Below are positions 50,956 to 59,709 of a stretch of DNA of 64,000 nucleotides, in pieces. The position numbers and the translations under genes are program-made. The stretch comes from Collinsella aerofaciens. Lineage in GTDB: Bacteria; Actinomycetota; Coriobacteriia; Coriobacteriales; Coriobacteriaceae. The notes under the pieces are model-generated. The model made no database searches. It was not told the origin of the DNA and saw nothing but the letters and a program-made list of their open reading frames with translations. Every line of letters starts with the position of its first letter. Position 1 is the stretch's first letter. Location of the stretch: the NCBI RefSeq assembly GCF_019131995.1, contig NZ_JAHONA010000003.1, positions 62,001-126,000 on the forward strand. Direction: 5' to 3'.

Positions 50956-51003
50956 TAATAACCTATGATTCGAGAACTGTGCAAGCACTTTTTTGAAAAA
51001 AGT
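50956..51003 (-). promoter_or_regulatory. tRNA-Leu promoter with upstream AT palindrome
   Basis: On the minus strand: TTGCAC (50979-50984), 17 bases, TTATTA (50956-50961). Upstream of the -35 is ACTTTTTT-G-AAAAAAGT (50987-51003), an exact 8-bp-arm palindrome. Confidence 0.65.
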
Positions 51004-51493
51004 TTTCGAATTTGTGAATGCGCTGGTAGACGGTTATGTCCGGGTCGGAGTGGGGGTAACTTCCCAACGCGTCCTCGGGCATGCGGTACATTTTGATTCG
51101 CGCTTCGCGCTACAAAATGTACCGCCCCCTGCGGAATGCGTTGGGAAGTTACCCCCATTCCGCCCCTACAGCCACGTACTCCAAGTACGATTCTCAAGCT
51201 TATTCTGGGGCTGAATAGAAGTTTGTGGCTCGGCTTTGCCGACCCTTTATATAAGGAGGCCGGAGCTAAAGCTCCGGCCTCGCTCAATTTCCTATTAGAT
51301 TAAGTGAGCGATCAAGGAATCGCACTCCCCTCCGCCGCGTTAACGTAGGGCCCGCTCTGGAGTTGCCTTTCAGGACATTCCACAGACCAGGAAGCCCCCT
51401 TATCCGCAGCTCAGAAGGAGCAGGATAAGGGGGCTTCCATGGTCGAGGACGTCCTGAAAGGCAACTCCAGAGCGGGCCCGGACAGTTCACCGA
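51004..51493. other. Gene-free palindrome region between tRNA-Leu promoter and oppF
   Basis: About 490 bases without a supportable gene. It is filled by the nested palindromes at 51047-51161 and 51309-51522; short frames within them simply mirror the repeats. Confidence 0.7.
51047..51161. repeat. Three-tier nested palindrome
   Basis: Outer arms 51047-51070 and 51138-51161 (24 bases, one mismatch). The middle arms 51083-51094 and 51114-51125 are an exact 12 bp. The innermost hairpin is GCGC-TTC-GCGC. Lies between the tRNA-Leu promoter and the opp operon. Confidence 0.85.
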
Positions 51494-51522
51494 CTACAGG
51501 TCGATGTGCGATTCCTTGATCG
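51309..51522. repeat. Giant nested palindrome reaching into oppF
   Basis: Three tiers of exact arms: 17 bp (51309-51325 with 51506-51522), 29 bp (51348-51376 with 51451-51479) and 16 bp (51390-51405 with 51423-51438). The outer right arm lies inside the last codons of oppF, so the left arm is an inverted copy of the gene's 3' end. Confidence 0.92.
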
Positions 51523-52522
51523 GGAACGGCTCCGCGAAGTGGCAGGCGCAGCAGTGACCCGGTGCGACTTCCTTAAACTCGGGAAGCTTCTCAGAGCAAA
51601 TACCCTGCGCGATCGGGCAGCGGGTGTGGAAACGGCAACCGGTCGGCGGATCCAGCGGTGACGGCGGATCGCCGGCGAGGATGATGCGCTTGCGGGTCTT
51701 CTGGATATCAGGATCGGGAACCGGCACGGCAGACAGCAGCGACTGCGTGTACGGATGGTGAGGCTCGCTGTAAAGTGTCTTCCAGTCCGAAACCTCGACC
51801 ATCTTACCCAGATACATAACGGCAACGCGATCGGAGATGTGCTGCACGACAGACAGGTCGTGAGCGATAAACAGATACGCGGTACCGAACTTGTCCTGCA
51901 GTTCCTTGAGCAGGTTCAGAACCTGGGCCTGAATGGATACATCAAGTGCAGAGACAGGCTCGTCGCAGATGATCAGCTTGGGCTTCAGAGCGAATGCGCG
52001 GGCGATGCCGACACGCTGGCGCTGGCCGCCCGAGAACTCATGCGGATAGCGGTTGATGTGCTCGGGGTTCAGACCGACGACGTCCAGCAGCTCGCGGACG
52101 CGCTCAATACGCTCTTCCTTGGTACCCACGCCATGAATGGTCATGGGCTCAGAGACAATCTCGCCGATGGTCATACGAGGGTTGAGCGAAGCATAGGGGT
52201 CCTGGAAGATGAACTGCATCTCGCGACGCATGTCCTTGATCTCATGCTTGCTCATCTCGGCAACATCTTTACCCTGGAAGAACACCTTACCGGCGGTCGG
52301 CTTGGTCAGGCGCATGATGGTGCGGCCCGTCGTGGACTTACCGCAACCAGACTCACCGACCAGACCAAAGGTCTCGCCAGGATAAATCTCGAACGAAATG
52401 TCATTCACAGCAGAGACGACACGCTTGGAGAAGCGCTTGGCGAACATGCCGGACTCAGCGGGAAACTCCTTAGAGAGGTGCTCGACCTTCAGCAGCGGAG
52501 TACGCTCGTTGGTATCTGCCAT
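51494..52522 (-). CDS. oppF: Oligopeptide ABC transporter ATP-binding protein
   Basis: This 342-residue ATPase has Walker A 'GESGCGKST', signature 'FSGGQRQRVGIARA', Walker B 'LIICDEPVSALD' and the C-terminal oligopeptide-transporter Cys motif 'CRFHTRCP...C...C' typical of OppF/DppF (4Fe-4S). Start overlaps the oppD stop (TAATG). Its final codons are the outer arm of the giant palindrome at 51309-51522. It powers peptide uptake. Confidence 0.92.
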   Translation of the reverse strand: MADTNERTPLLKVEHLSKEFPAESGMFAKRFSKRVVSAVNDISFEIYPGETFGLVGESGCGKSTTGRTIMRLTKPTAGKVFFQGKDVAEMSKHEIKDMRREMQFIFQDPYASLNPRMTIGEIVSEPMTIHGVGTKEERIERVRELLDVVGLNPEHINRYPHEFSGGQRQRVGIARAFALKPKLIICDEPVSALDVSIQAQVLNLLKELQDKFGTAYLFIAHDLSVVQHISDRVAVMYLGKMVEVSDWKTLYSEPHHPYTQSLLSAVPVPDPDIQKTRKRIILAGDPPSPLDPPTGCRFHTRCPIAQGICSEKLPEFKEVAPGHCCACHFAEPFPIKESHIDL

Positions 52523-53613
52523 TACGCCTCGCCTCCCTTCTTGGAATCCCTGCGCGTACGGGACGTCTCAGGAGCGTTCTTGAGGAACTCGGGGTCACCG
52601 GAGTAGTGGCATGCAGAGTAGTGACCAGACTCGGTGACAACGCGCTCGGGGCGCTGCTTGCGGCACTTATCGGTCGCATAGGGACAACGAGGCGAGAACA
52701 CGCAGCCCTCGGGCAGGTTCATGAGCGAAGGTGGGTTGCCGTGAATCGGCGTCAGCGGCTTCTTCTCCTCGATGGCCTGCTCCGGGATGGAGCGGATAAG
52801 GCCCCAGGTGTAGGGGTGGCGGCTCTCGTAGAAGATTTCCTCAGCAGTACCGAACTCGACGGGACGACCGGCGTACATAACCATGATCTTATCGGCCATA
52901 TCGGCGACAACACCCAGGTCATGGGTAATCATGATAATGGCGTTGCCGTTCTTCTCCTGCATTTCCTGCATAAGCTCAATAATCTGAGCCTGAATGGTAA
53001 CGTCCAGAGCAGTCGTGGGCTCGTCGGCAATCAGAATATCGGGATCGCAGGCAAGAGCCATGGCAATCATGACGCGCTGACGCATGCCGCCCGAGAACTG
53101 GTGCGGATACTCATTGACGCGCTTCTCGGGCTCGGGAATGCCAACGAGGTCCAAAAGCTCGGTGGCGCGCTTGAGCGCCTCCTGCTTGGAGTAACCACGG
53201 TGCAGACGAAGGCCCTCGCCCACCTGCTTGCCGATCTTATAGACCGGGTTCAAGGAGGTCATAGGATCCTGGAAAATCATCGCGATGTCATTACCGCGAA
53301 TGTGCTGCATCTCTTCCTCGGTCATTTCGAGGATAGAACGACCGCGATAGCGAACGTCGCCGCCCTCAATCTTTCCCGGAGGCATCGAGATGAGGCCCAT
53401 GATGGTCATGGCGGTCACGGACTTACCGGAACCGGACTCACCGACGACACCCAGGGTCTCGCCGCGATCGAGCGTGTAGGAGACACCGTCGACAGCGCGA
53501 ACAACGCCATCCTCGGTGTGGAAATACATCTTAAGGTCATCGACCTCGAGCAGATGCTGGCCCTCGGGAACCGGCTGGTCCTTCAGGTCCACATAGTTCT
53601 TGTTCTTCTTCAT
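52522..53613 (-). CDS. oppD: Oligopeptide ABC transporter ATP-binding protein
   Basis: This 363-residue ATPase has Walker A 'GESGSGKSV', 'MIFQDPMTSLNPV', signature 'FSGGMRQRVMIAMA', Walker B 'ILIADEPTTALDV' and the same C-terminal Cys motif ('CVFSPRCPYATDKC'). It pairs with OppF under the permeases. It begins 2 bases after oppC and overlaps oppF. Confidence 0.92.
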   Translation of the reverse strand: MKKNKNYVDLKDQPVPEGQHLLEVDDLKMYFHTEDGVVRAVDGVSYTLDRGETLGVVGESGSGKSVTAMTIMGLISMPPGKIEGGDVRYRGRSILEMTEEEMQHIRGNDIAMIFQDPMTSLNPVYKIGKQVGEGLRLHRGYSKQEALKRATELLDLVGIPEPEKRVNEYPHQFSGGMRQRVMIAMALACDPDILIADEPTTALDVTIQAQIIELMQEMQEKNGNAIIMITHDLGVVADMADKIMVMYAGRPVEFGTAEEIFYESRHPYTWGLIRSIPEQAIEEKKPLTPIHGNPPSLMNLPEGCVFSPRCPYATDKCRKQRPERVVTESGHYSACHYSGDPEFLKNAPETSRTRRDSKKGGEA

Positions 53614-53615
53614 CC

Positions 53616-54551
53616 TTATGCGTCCTTCATCTTGACGTCGAGGGCGTCGCGCAGACCGTCACCCAGCAGGGTGAAGGCGAGCACCGTCGAAAGAATTGCC
53701 AGACCGGGCATGATCATCATCCAGGGAGCAGTCAGAAGATACTGCTGACCGTCCTGAATCATGGAGCCCCACGAAGGCGTAGGCGGAATAACGCCCATAC
53801 CGAGGAAGGACAGAGCGGACTCGGTCAGAATGGCGCCACCAATGTTCATGGTCGCGTAAACCACGATGGAAGCGACGGAGTTCGGGAAGATGTGACGCAC
53901 GACGATACGAGCATCAGATGCACCCATCGCGCGCGCAGCGTCAACATAGTCGTTTTCCTTGACCGTCAAGATTGCAGAGCGGAAGACGCGCGCAATCGAA
54001 GGCCAACCGAGAATGCCGATGGCGAAAAAGACGTTCTGAAGACCACGGCCGATAACGGCGATCATGGCGACAACGAAAAGCACGTACGGGAACGCCAGGA
54101 AAATATCCGCACAGCGCATGATGATCGTATCCCAGATGCCGCCGTAGAAACCGGCCAGAGCACCCATGACCAGACCAATCACCGTGGAGATCGCAGTGGC
54201 CATAATACCGACGGAAAGCGAAACACGTGCACCGTAGATAACGCGAACGAGAATGTCACGACCAAGGGCGTCGGTGCCAAACGGGTGCTCTGCACACGGA
54301 GCCATCAGCGACGTCTGGGCCATGGTGGTCGAGTCGGAAGCCGTCGGCGAACCGAGCCAGGGCTTAGCCCACAGATCTGCGGTCAGGGCAACCACAACGA
54401 CGATGATGATCCAGCAGACACCGATAACGGCGAGCTTGTTCTTACGAAGACGCTTAAAAGCGTCGCCCCACAGCGTGCGGGACTTGGCGGGAGCAGATGC
54501 GGCCTTGGTGGCGGTAGCCTGCTCCTGAGACTGAGAATCAGTTTCCTGCAT
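53616..54551 (-). CDS. oppC: Oligopeptide ABC transporter permease
   Basis: This 311-residue inner-membrane protein has about six helices and the EAA loop 'DAARAMGASDARIVVRHIFPN'. Its N-terminal cytoplasmic tail of about 30 residues is typical of OppC/DppC. It forms the translocation pore with OppB and is encoded 14 bases after it. Confidence 0.9.
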   Translation of the reverse strand: MQETDSQSQEQATATKAASAPAKSRTLWGDAFKRLRKNKLAVIGVCWIIIVVVVALTADLWAKPWLGSPTASDSTTMAQTSLMAPCAEHPFGTDALGRDILVRVIYGARVSLSVGIMATAISTVIGLVMGALAGFYGGIWDTIIMRCADIFLAFPYVLFVVAMIAVIGRGLQNVFFAIGILGWPSIARVFRSAILTVKENDYVDAARAMGASDARIVVRHIFPNSVASIVVYATMNIGGAILTESALSFLGMGVIPPTPSWGSMIQDGQQYLLTAPWMMIMPGLAILSTVLAFTLLGDGLRDALDVKMKDA

Positions 54552-54565
54552 GAGACGTACCTCCC

Positions 54566-55603
54566 TTAGGCCTTATCCGACGGACCGCCAAGGCGGATGC
54601 GCGGGTCGAGGAATGCATAGCTAATGTCGACGAGCAGGTTGATCACCATGACGACGACGACGATGAGCGTAACGCCGCCCATAACGATGGGCCAGTCACG
54701 CATGCTAATGGCGCGATAGACCTCATAGCCGATACCGGGCCAGTTAAAGACCGTCTCGGTCAGGATGGCGCCCGAAAGCATGCCGCCAAAGTCGACACCA
54801 ATATAGGTAACGACGGGGATGAGTGCATTCTTAAGCGCATGCTTGATGATGATCGCGCGATTGGAGAGACCCTTGGCTTTTGCCGTACGGATGTAATCCT
54901 GGTTCATGACGTCAAGCAGCTGCGAGCGCATAATGCGTGCAGCATAAGCGGTCGAAACCGAAGCCAGCGTAATGGTCGGAAGCACATAGTGCATCCAATC
55001 CTGATACTGAGAGCTGGCACCGCCGGCACCCGAGATCGGCATGGAGAATGCACCGCCCGTGGCGTCCTTGAGAATGACGCCAAAGAACAGTTGCAGCAAC
55101 ATACCGAGCCAGAAGGCCGGGACGGCAACGAGGATCGACGTGGTGAGCGTTACCAAAATATCCCAGAAGGAATAACGCTTTACCGCCGAAATGATACCCG
55201 CACCGATACCCATGATTGCCTCGAGCACGATGGCGCACGCGGCAAGTTTGACCGTATACGGATACTTCTGGGCAAAGATTTCCGTAACCGGCAGCTTGCG
55301 CTGATACGAATTGCCCAGATCGCCATGAAGCAGGCCGTTCATGTAATACAAGTAACGGTCCACGAGCGACGTTTGAACGGGGTCGCCGTTCTCGTCAAGG
55401 ATCGCGTTGCCGTCCTCGTCCGACTGGACCAGGTGATAGCGGACGCGAAGCTGAAGCTCCACCTCGGGGGACAGAGCCTTGTCTCCACCGATCAGCTTGA
55501 TCGGATCTCCCGGCACGATATTCTGGAGGGCGAACAAAATCAGCGTAACGCCCAAAAACACCGGGATGAACTGAAGCACACGTTTAACGATGTACTTACC
55601 CAT
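54566..55603 (-). CDS. oppB: Oligopeptide ABC transporter permease
   Basis: This 345-residue permease starts 'MGKYIVKRVLQFIPVFLGVTLI', the OppB/DppB first helix, and has the EAA loop 'RTAKAKGLSNRAIIIKHALKN'. It contains a long extracytoplasmic loop (about residues 40-95) as in OppB. A hairpin between it and oppA (55634-55663) may reduce its expression relative to the binding protein. Confidence 0.9.
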   Translation of the reverse strand: MGKYIVKRVLQFIPVFLGVTLILFALQNIVPGDPIKLIGGDKALSPEVELQLRVRYHLVQSDEDGNAILDENGDPVQTSLVDRYLYYMNGLLHGDLGNSYQRKLPVTEIFAQKYPYTVKLAACAIVLEAIMGIGAGIISAVKRYSFWDILVTLTTSILVAVPAFWLGMLLQLFFGVILKDATGGAFSMPISGAGGASSQYQDWMHYVLPTITLASVSTAYAARIMRSQLLDVMNQDYIRTAKAKGLSNRAIIIKHALKNALIPVVTYIGVDFGGMLSGAILTETVFNWPGIGYEVYRAISMRDWPIVMGGVTLIVVVVMVINLLVDISYAFLDPRIRLGGPSDKA

Positions 55604-55633
55604 ACCACTCCCCTATCTAGGGATTAACCTAAA

Positions 55634-55663
55634 TGGGATGCCGATCGCCAGACCGGCATCCCA
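55634..55663 (-). terminator. Hairpin between oppA and oppB
   Basis: TGGGATGCCG and CGGCATCCCA pair over 10 bases, with ATTTAGGTT following on the minus strand. It is likely partial, leaving oppA more abundant than oppBCDF. Confidence 0.6.
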
Positions 55664-55759
55664 AAATTACCATCAGCCAGTTTACCCCAGGTTAGGGAGA
55701 ACTGTATGTTTCCCATGAGGTCTACGTAAATACTTGACCCTCACGGAAGCTGCAAACTC

Positions 55760-57436
55760 TTAGGCGAGCTCAGCGGTACCCAGATCGGCGTGCTTCTGCG
55801 GATCGACATAGAGGTGCTTGATGCGATCGGAGCCGGCGATGGTGTGCGTGTAGAACATCACCGGGATGACCGGGCAGTCGGCAGCGACCATTGCATCGGC
55901 CTCCTGCATCTTAGCGACGCGCTCTTCGTCGTCAACCGTGGTACGGGCCTCGTCGACCTTGGCGTCGAACTCGGGGTTGTTGTAACCAGAGCGGTTGTCG
56001 CCACCGAGGGAGTCGGAGTGGAACAGCGGATACAGGAAGTTGTCCATGATCGGGTAGTCAGCAATCCAACCCAGACGACCGAACTGATAGTTAAAGTTCT
56101 GATACTGCTCGAGCAGGGCAGACCACTCGGGGGTATCGGAGACAGCGGTAACGCCAACCTTGGCGAGGTCGCCGATGATGGACTCCATGATCTCCTTGTG
56201 GCCACCGTCCTGGTTGTAGGAAAGGGTCACGTTAATGCCACGATCGCCGTTAGCACCAGCGGGAGCAACCTTGTCGAGGTACTCGTTAGCCTTGTCGACG
56301 TCGTAGGCGCAGAACTCCCATGCGCCCTCCTTGTAGCCATCGATGCCCGGAGGAACAATGCCGTCGGCAGGGGTACGGGTACCCTTGAAGATGGTCTTGC
56401 AGATGGCCTCACGGTTGATGGCCAGGGAGATACCCCTGCGCAGGTCGGCGTTGTTGAACGGCTCGGCCGTGTTGTTGCAGGTCAGGTAGTAGGTGGAAGG
56501 CTCGGCGCCGAGCAGCATGCGCTCGCCGTCACCCATGGTGTAGCCGTCCTTGGACACGCCGCGATCCTTCTTGGCAGCGTCGATCTGAGCAACGGGAACG
56601 TCGCAGACATCGAGGTTACCGGCCTGGAACTCCTTGTAAGCGGTCTCCATGTCCTTGATGACCTGGAAGTGGATGCCATCGATCTTGGCCTTGTCGCCAT
56701 AGTAATCGTCGAACTTCTTGAGGTTGATCTCCTGACCATCCTCCCACTTGCCGTCCATCATGAACGGGCCGTTACCGACCGGTGCAAGGTAGAAGCTCTT
56801 AACATCGGACTCGGCGCACTCGGGAACCGGGGCCAGAGCCGGGTGAGAGGCGACGAAGGGGAAGTCGGCGTAAGCGGAAGACAGCTTGACGACGAGGGTC
56901 TCATCGTCGGGGCAAGTAACACCGCTGAGCTCGGTAGCGTTACCGGCAAGCAGGTCGTCATAGCCCTCGACCATGGAAAGGTGATAGGAGACCTCGGAAG
57001 GGCCGTACTCGGTAGCGATGGCCGACTTGGTGTTGACCAGACGCTCCCAACCGAGCTTGAAGGACTTGGAGGTAACGTCGTCACCGTTGTGGAACTTGGC
57101 CTTCTTGATCTTGAAGGTAAACTCGGTGGCGTCGTCGTTGGCCTCAAAGGACTCGCAAGCCAGCGGAACGATCTCGCCCTTCTCGGCGTCATAAGAGGTC
57201 AGAGCGTCAAAGAGCTGGTACTCGACCTGAGTGCCCTGGTCCTCCTGGACATTGTAGGGGTCGATGCAGACCGGGTTGTTGATGTAGAAGTTCAGCGTCG
57301 AACCGGACTCAGAACCGGAAGCGTCGCCGCCCTTCTTGCCGCATGCGGCAAGAAAAGCCATGGAGCTCGCAGCGAGGGTGCCGCCAACAAAGGCGCGACG
57401 ACCCATAACGGGCTGGTGGAACATAGAATCAGCCAT
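55760..57436 (-). CDS. oppA: Oligopeptide ABC transporter substrate-binding lipoprotein
   Basis: This 558-residue protein has a twin-Arg-like signal ('MGRRAFVGGTLAASSM') ending in lipobox 'FLAACG', then the SBP_bac_5 fold: 'LACESFEANDDATEFTFKIKKAKFHNGDD', 'YYLTCNNTAEPFNNADLRRGISLAINREAI' and the late 'GRLGWIADYPIMDNFLYPLF'. It captures peptides for OppBCDF. The ATG at 57436 follows AAGGAGGA; a start at 57484 would add a peptide preceding the SD. Confidence 0.92.
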   Translation of the reverse strand: MADSMFHQPVMGRRAFVGGTLAASSMAFLAACGKKGGDASGSESGSTLNFYINNPVCIDPYNVQEDQGTQVEYQLFDALTSYDAEKGEIVPLACESFEANDDATEFTFKIKKAKFHNGDDVTSKSFKLGWERLVNTKSAIATEYGPSEVSYHLSMVEGYDDLLAGNATELSGVTCPDDETLVVKLSSAYADFPFVASHPALAPVPECAESDVKSFYLAPVGNGPFMMDGKWEDGQEINLKKFDDYYGDKAKIDGIHFQVIKDMETAYKEFQAGNLDVCDVPVAQIDAAKKDRGVSKDGYTMGDGERMLLGAEPSTYYLTCNNTAEPFNNADLRRGISLAINREAICKTIFKGTRTPADGIVPPGIDGYKEGAWEFCAYDVDKANEYLDKVAPAGANGDRGINVTLSYNQDGGHKEIMESIIGDLAKVGVTAVSDTPEWSALLEQYQNFNYQFGRLGWIADYPIMDNFLYPLFHSDSLGGDNRSGYNNPEFDAKVDEARTTVDDEERVAKMQEADAMVAADCPVIPVMFYTHTIAGSDRIKHLYVDPQKHADLGTAELA

Positions 57437-57535
57437 GCCATCCTCCTTATGAGATAGGACAAAGAAATGTTCAGTCGGACACATATCGAGACAATCCGAT
57501 CCGAACCATCAAAACGCCGCCCGCTGCAATGGCTG

Positions 57536-57564
57536 GTTATGCACAACGGTCCAACGTTTTGCAA
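57536..57564 (-). promoter_or_regulatory. Promoter of the opp operon
   Basis: On the minus strand: TTGCAA, 17 bases, CATAAC, about 100 bases before the oppA start. Confidence 0.5.
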
Positions 57565-57677
57565 TACATTAGCGCATTTTATGCACGATTTGGGGCTAAT
57601 TCCGGTTAACGGTCGAGAATTTCTTTAGTTAGGCGAAGTATGTGGGGATATTTTGACTCTGTTACAAATATGTAAAC

Positions 57678-57709
57678 AAAAAGGGTCCCGCACTTGCGGA
57701 ACCCTTTTC
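57678..57709 (-). terminator. Terminator of secG
   Basis: AAAAGGGTTCCGC and GCGGGACCCTTTT (minus strand) pair with one mismatch around AAGT, ending in a T-run. It lies between secG and the opp promoter. Confidence 0.75.
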
Positions 57710-57731
57710 AAGTATTTTATGCGGCTCGTGC

Positions 57732-57986
57732 TTAGTAGCCCACGATGCCCTGCGGGAAGAAGAACATGCACAGCACGACGCACACGGCAAACACGACAGC
57801 CATGATGACAGTCAGGCGGTCAAGGTTCTGCTCCATAACGCCTGTGGCTGAGCTGGAGTTATACAGCGAGCTAGCAATCATATCCGAAACGCCGGTACCC
57901 TTACCGGAATGCATCAGGACGAGAATCGTCAGCGCCACGGCAGAAACAGCCCAAACGACAAACAGAAGAATCTGGAACGGACCCAT
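57732..57986 (-). CDS. secG: Preprotein translocase subunit SecG
   Basis: This 84-residue protein has two transmembrane helices ('ILLFVVWAVSAVALTILVLMH' and 'LTVIMAVVFAVCVVLCMFFF') around a short polar loop with 'SGKGTGVSDMIASSLYNSSSA', the SecG pattern. It assists SecYE in protein export. It lies 164 bases after gpmI beyond a terminator, and is conserved next to the glycolytic genes in actinobacteria. Confidence 0.88.
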   Translation of the reverse strand: MGPFQILLFVVWAVSAVALTILVLMHSGKGTGVSDMIASSLYNSSSATGVMEQNLDRLTVIMAVVFAVCVVLCMFFFPQGIVGY

Positions 57987-58093
57987 AGATAAGCTCCTTA
58001 ATAGAACAGTTTAAACTCCAGTACTGTACCACAATCCCCAGCACTCACCCACCCGCCATTTAGGTACGGGGTAGAAATGGCAGAAATATTAAA

Positions 58094-58125
58094 AAGGGGG
58101 TTGTCCGGTCGTGGACAACCCCCTT
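58094..58125 (-). terminator. Terminator of the glycolytic operon
   Basis: Thirteen-bp exact arms (58094-58106 and 58113-58125) with the T-run TTTTTAATATTT on the minus strand, between gpmI and secG. Confidence 0.8.
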
Positions 58126-58150
58126 ACTAGAAAACGGTATTTGTTTTCTA

Positions 58151-59704
58151 TTAGGCCTCGATGGCGAGCACGCGACCCGTCATCTCGGCGGAAGGCTCAA
58201 TACCAGCCATGGTGAGCATAGTCGGAGCGATATCGGAGAGACGACCGTCCTCGATACCGGTGAGCTTGGCCTTCTCATCAACGATGATGAACGGCACACG
58301 GTTGGTGGTGTGAGCCGTGAACGGATGCTTGGAACCGTCGGAAGCAACGTCAAACATGTGGTCGGCGTTGCCGTGGTCGGCGGTAATCAGCGCAAAGCCA
58401 CCCTTGGCGAGAATCGCCGGGACAACCTTGGACAGGGCATCGTCAACAGCCTCGACGGCCTTAACGGCGGCGTCGAAGACACCGGTGTGACCAACCATGT
58501 CGCAGTTTGCGAAGTTCACGATGTAGAAATCAGCGCGATCCTCGTTGATGGCAGCGACGAGCTTCTCGGTAACCTCGGGAGCGCTCATCTCAGGCTGCAG
58601 ATCGTAGGTAGCGACCTTGGGGGAAGCGACGAGCACGCGCTCCTCGCCCTCCTTGGGCTCCTCGATGCCGCCGTTGAGAAAGAACGTCACGTGGGCGTAC
58701 TTCTCGGTCTCGGCGGTGTGCAGCTGCTTCAGGCCATTGGCGGCGATAACGTCGGCCAGAACGTTCTCGGGGAACGTCTTGGGGAAGGCGACCTCGACGT
58801 CAAACGTCGGATCGTACTCGGTCATCGTCACAAAGTGCGAAAGCTTGATCTGCTCGCGCTCAAAGCCGTCGAACTCCTTGTCCGTGAACACGCGGGTCAT
58901 CTGACGAGCGCGGTCGGGACGGAAGTTGAAGAAGATAGCCGCGTCGCCCTCGTGGATGCCCTCGTTGTGGGCAGCGAAGGGCTCGACGAACTCGTCGCCG
59001 CGCGAATCCTTCTCGTAGTAGGCCTTGATACCGGCAACGGGGTCGACATCGGCATCGGACGCGTTGACCATGACGTCGTAGGCGCGCTGGATGCGCTCCC
59101 AACGATTATCGCGGTCCATGGCCCAATAACGGCCCGAGACGGTGGCAACGCGAGCGTCGCAACCGGTCTCCTCGGAGATCTTGGCCAGGAAGGCGCAGAA
59201 CTCACTCATGTAGCCAGCGCCGGACTGCGGGTCAACGTCGCGGCCATCCATGAAGGCGTGGACGCGAACGGTCTTGACACCGTGCTCGGCAGCCATCTTG
59301 ACCAGAGCCTCGACGTGGTTCATGTGAGAATGAACACCGCCAGGGCTCATAAGGCCCATGAGGTGAAGAGTCTTGCCGTCAGCCTTGACGTCGTCCATAG
59401 CCTTGACGAAGACCTCGTTCTTGGCGATGGAGCCGTCCTTGATGGCGTTGTTGATGCGCGAAAGCTCCTGGAACACGATGCGGCCGGCACCGATGTTGAG
59501 GTGACCCACCTCGGAGTTGCCCATCTGGCCATCGGGAAGACCCACGTCCTCGCCCGAAGCGCCGAGCGTGGTGTGGGGGTACTTCTCATACAGGCTGTCA
59601 AGGAAGGGCGTCTTGGCAGCGGCGACGGCGTTCTCGCCATCGGCCGGAGCCAGGCCGCAACCATCCATGATGATCAGGAGTGCAGGAAGATGACGCTGTG
59701 CCAT
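58151..59704 (-). CDS. gpmI: 2,3-bisphosphoglycerate-independent phosphoglycerate mutase
   Basis: This 517-residue two-domain, two-metal enzyme has the nucleophile Ser in 'QMGNSEVGHLNIGAGR' and metal sites in 'LLIIMDGCGLA' and 'HGNADHMFD'. It interconverts 3- and 2-phosphoglycerate. Length and motifs match the iPGM family. It follows tpiA by 5 bases in the gap-pgk-tpiA-gpmI operon. Confidence 0.93.
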   Translation of the reverse strand: MAQRHLPALLIIMDGCGLAPADGENAVAAAKTPFLDSLYEKYPHTTLGASGEDVGLPDGQMGNSEVGHLNIGAGRIVFQELSRINNAIKDGSIAKNEVFVKAMDDVKADGKTLHLMGLMSPGGVHSHMNHVEALVKMAAEHGVKTVRVHAFMDGRDVDPQSGAGYMSEFCAFLAKISEETGCDARVATVSGRYWAMDRDNRWERIQRAYDVMVNASDADVDPVAGIKAYYEKDSRGDEFVEPFAAHNEGIHEGDAAIFFNFRPDRARQMTRVFTDKEFDGFEREQIKLSHFVTMTEYDPTFDVEVAFPKTFPENVLADVIAANGLKQLHTAETEKYAHVTFFLNGGIEEPKEGEERVLVASPKVATYDLQPEMSAPEVTEKLVAAINEDRADFYIVNFANCDMVGHTGVFDAAVKAVEAVDDALSKVVPAILAKGGFALITADHGNADHMFDVASDGSKHPFTAHTTNRVPFIIVDEKAKLTGIEDGRLSDIAPTMLTMAGIEPSAEMTGRVLAIEA

Positions 59705-59709
59705 ATGTC

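Noticed and set aside
51002..51214. 73-codon plus-strand frame in the palindrome region
   Set aside because: It is generated by the inverted repeats themselves and has no ribosome site.
55790..57457. 555-codon plus-strand frame opposite oppA
   Set aside because: Antisense shadow of the oppA coding bias, with no ribosome site and no family motif.
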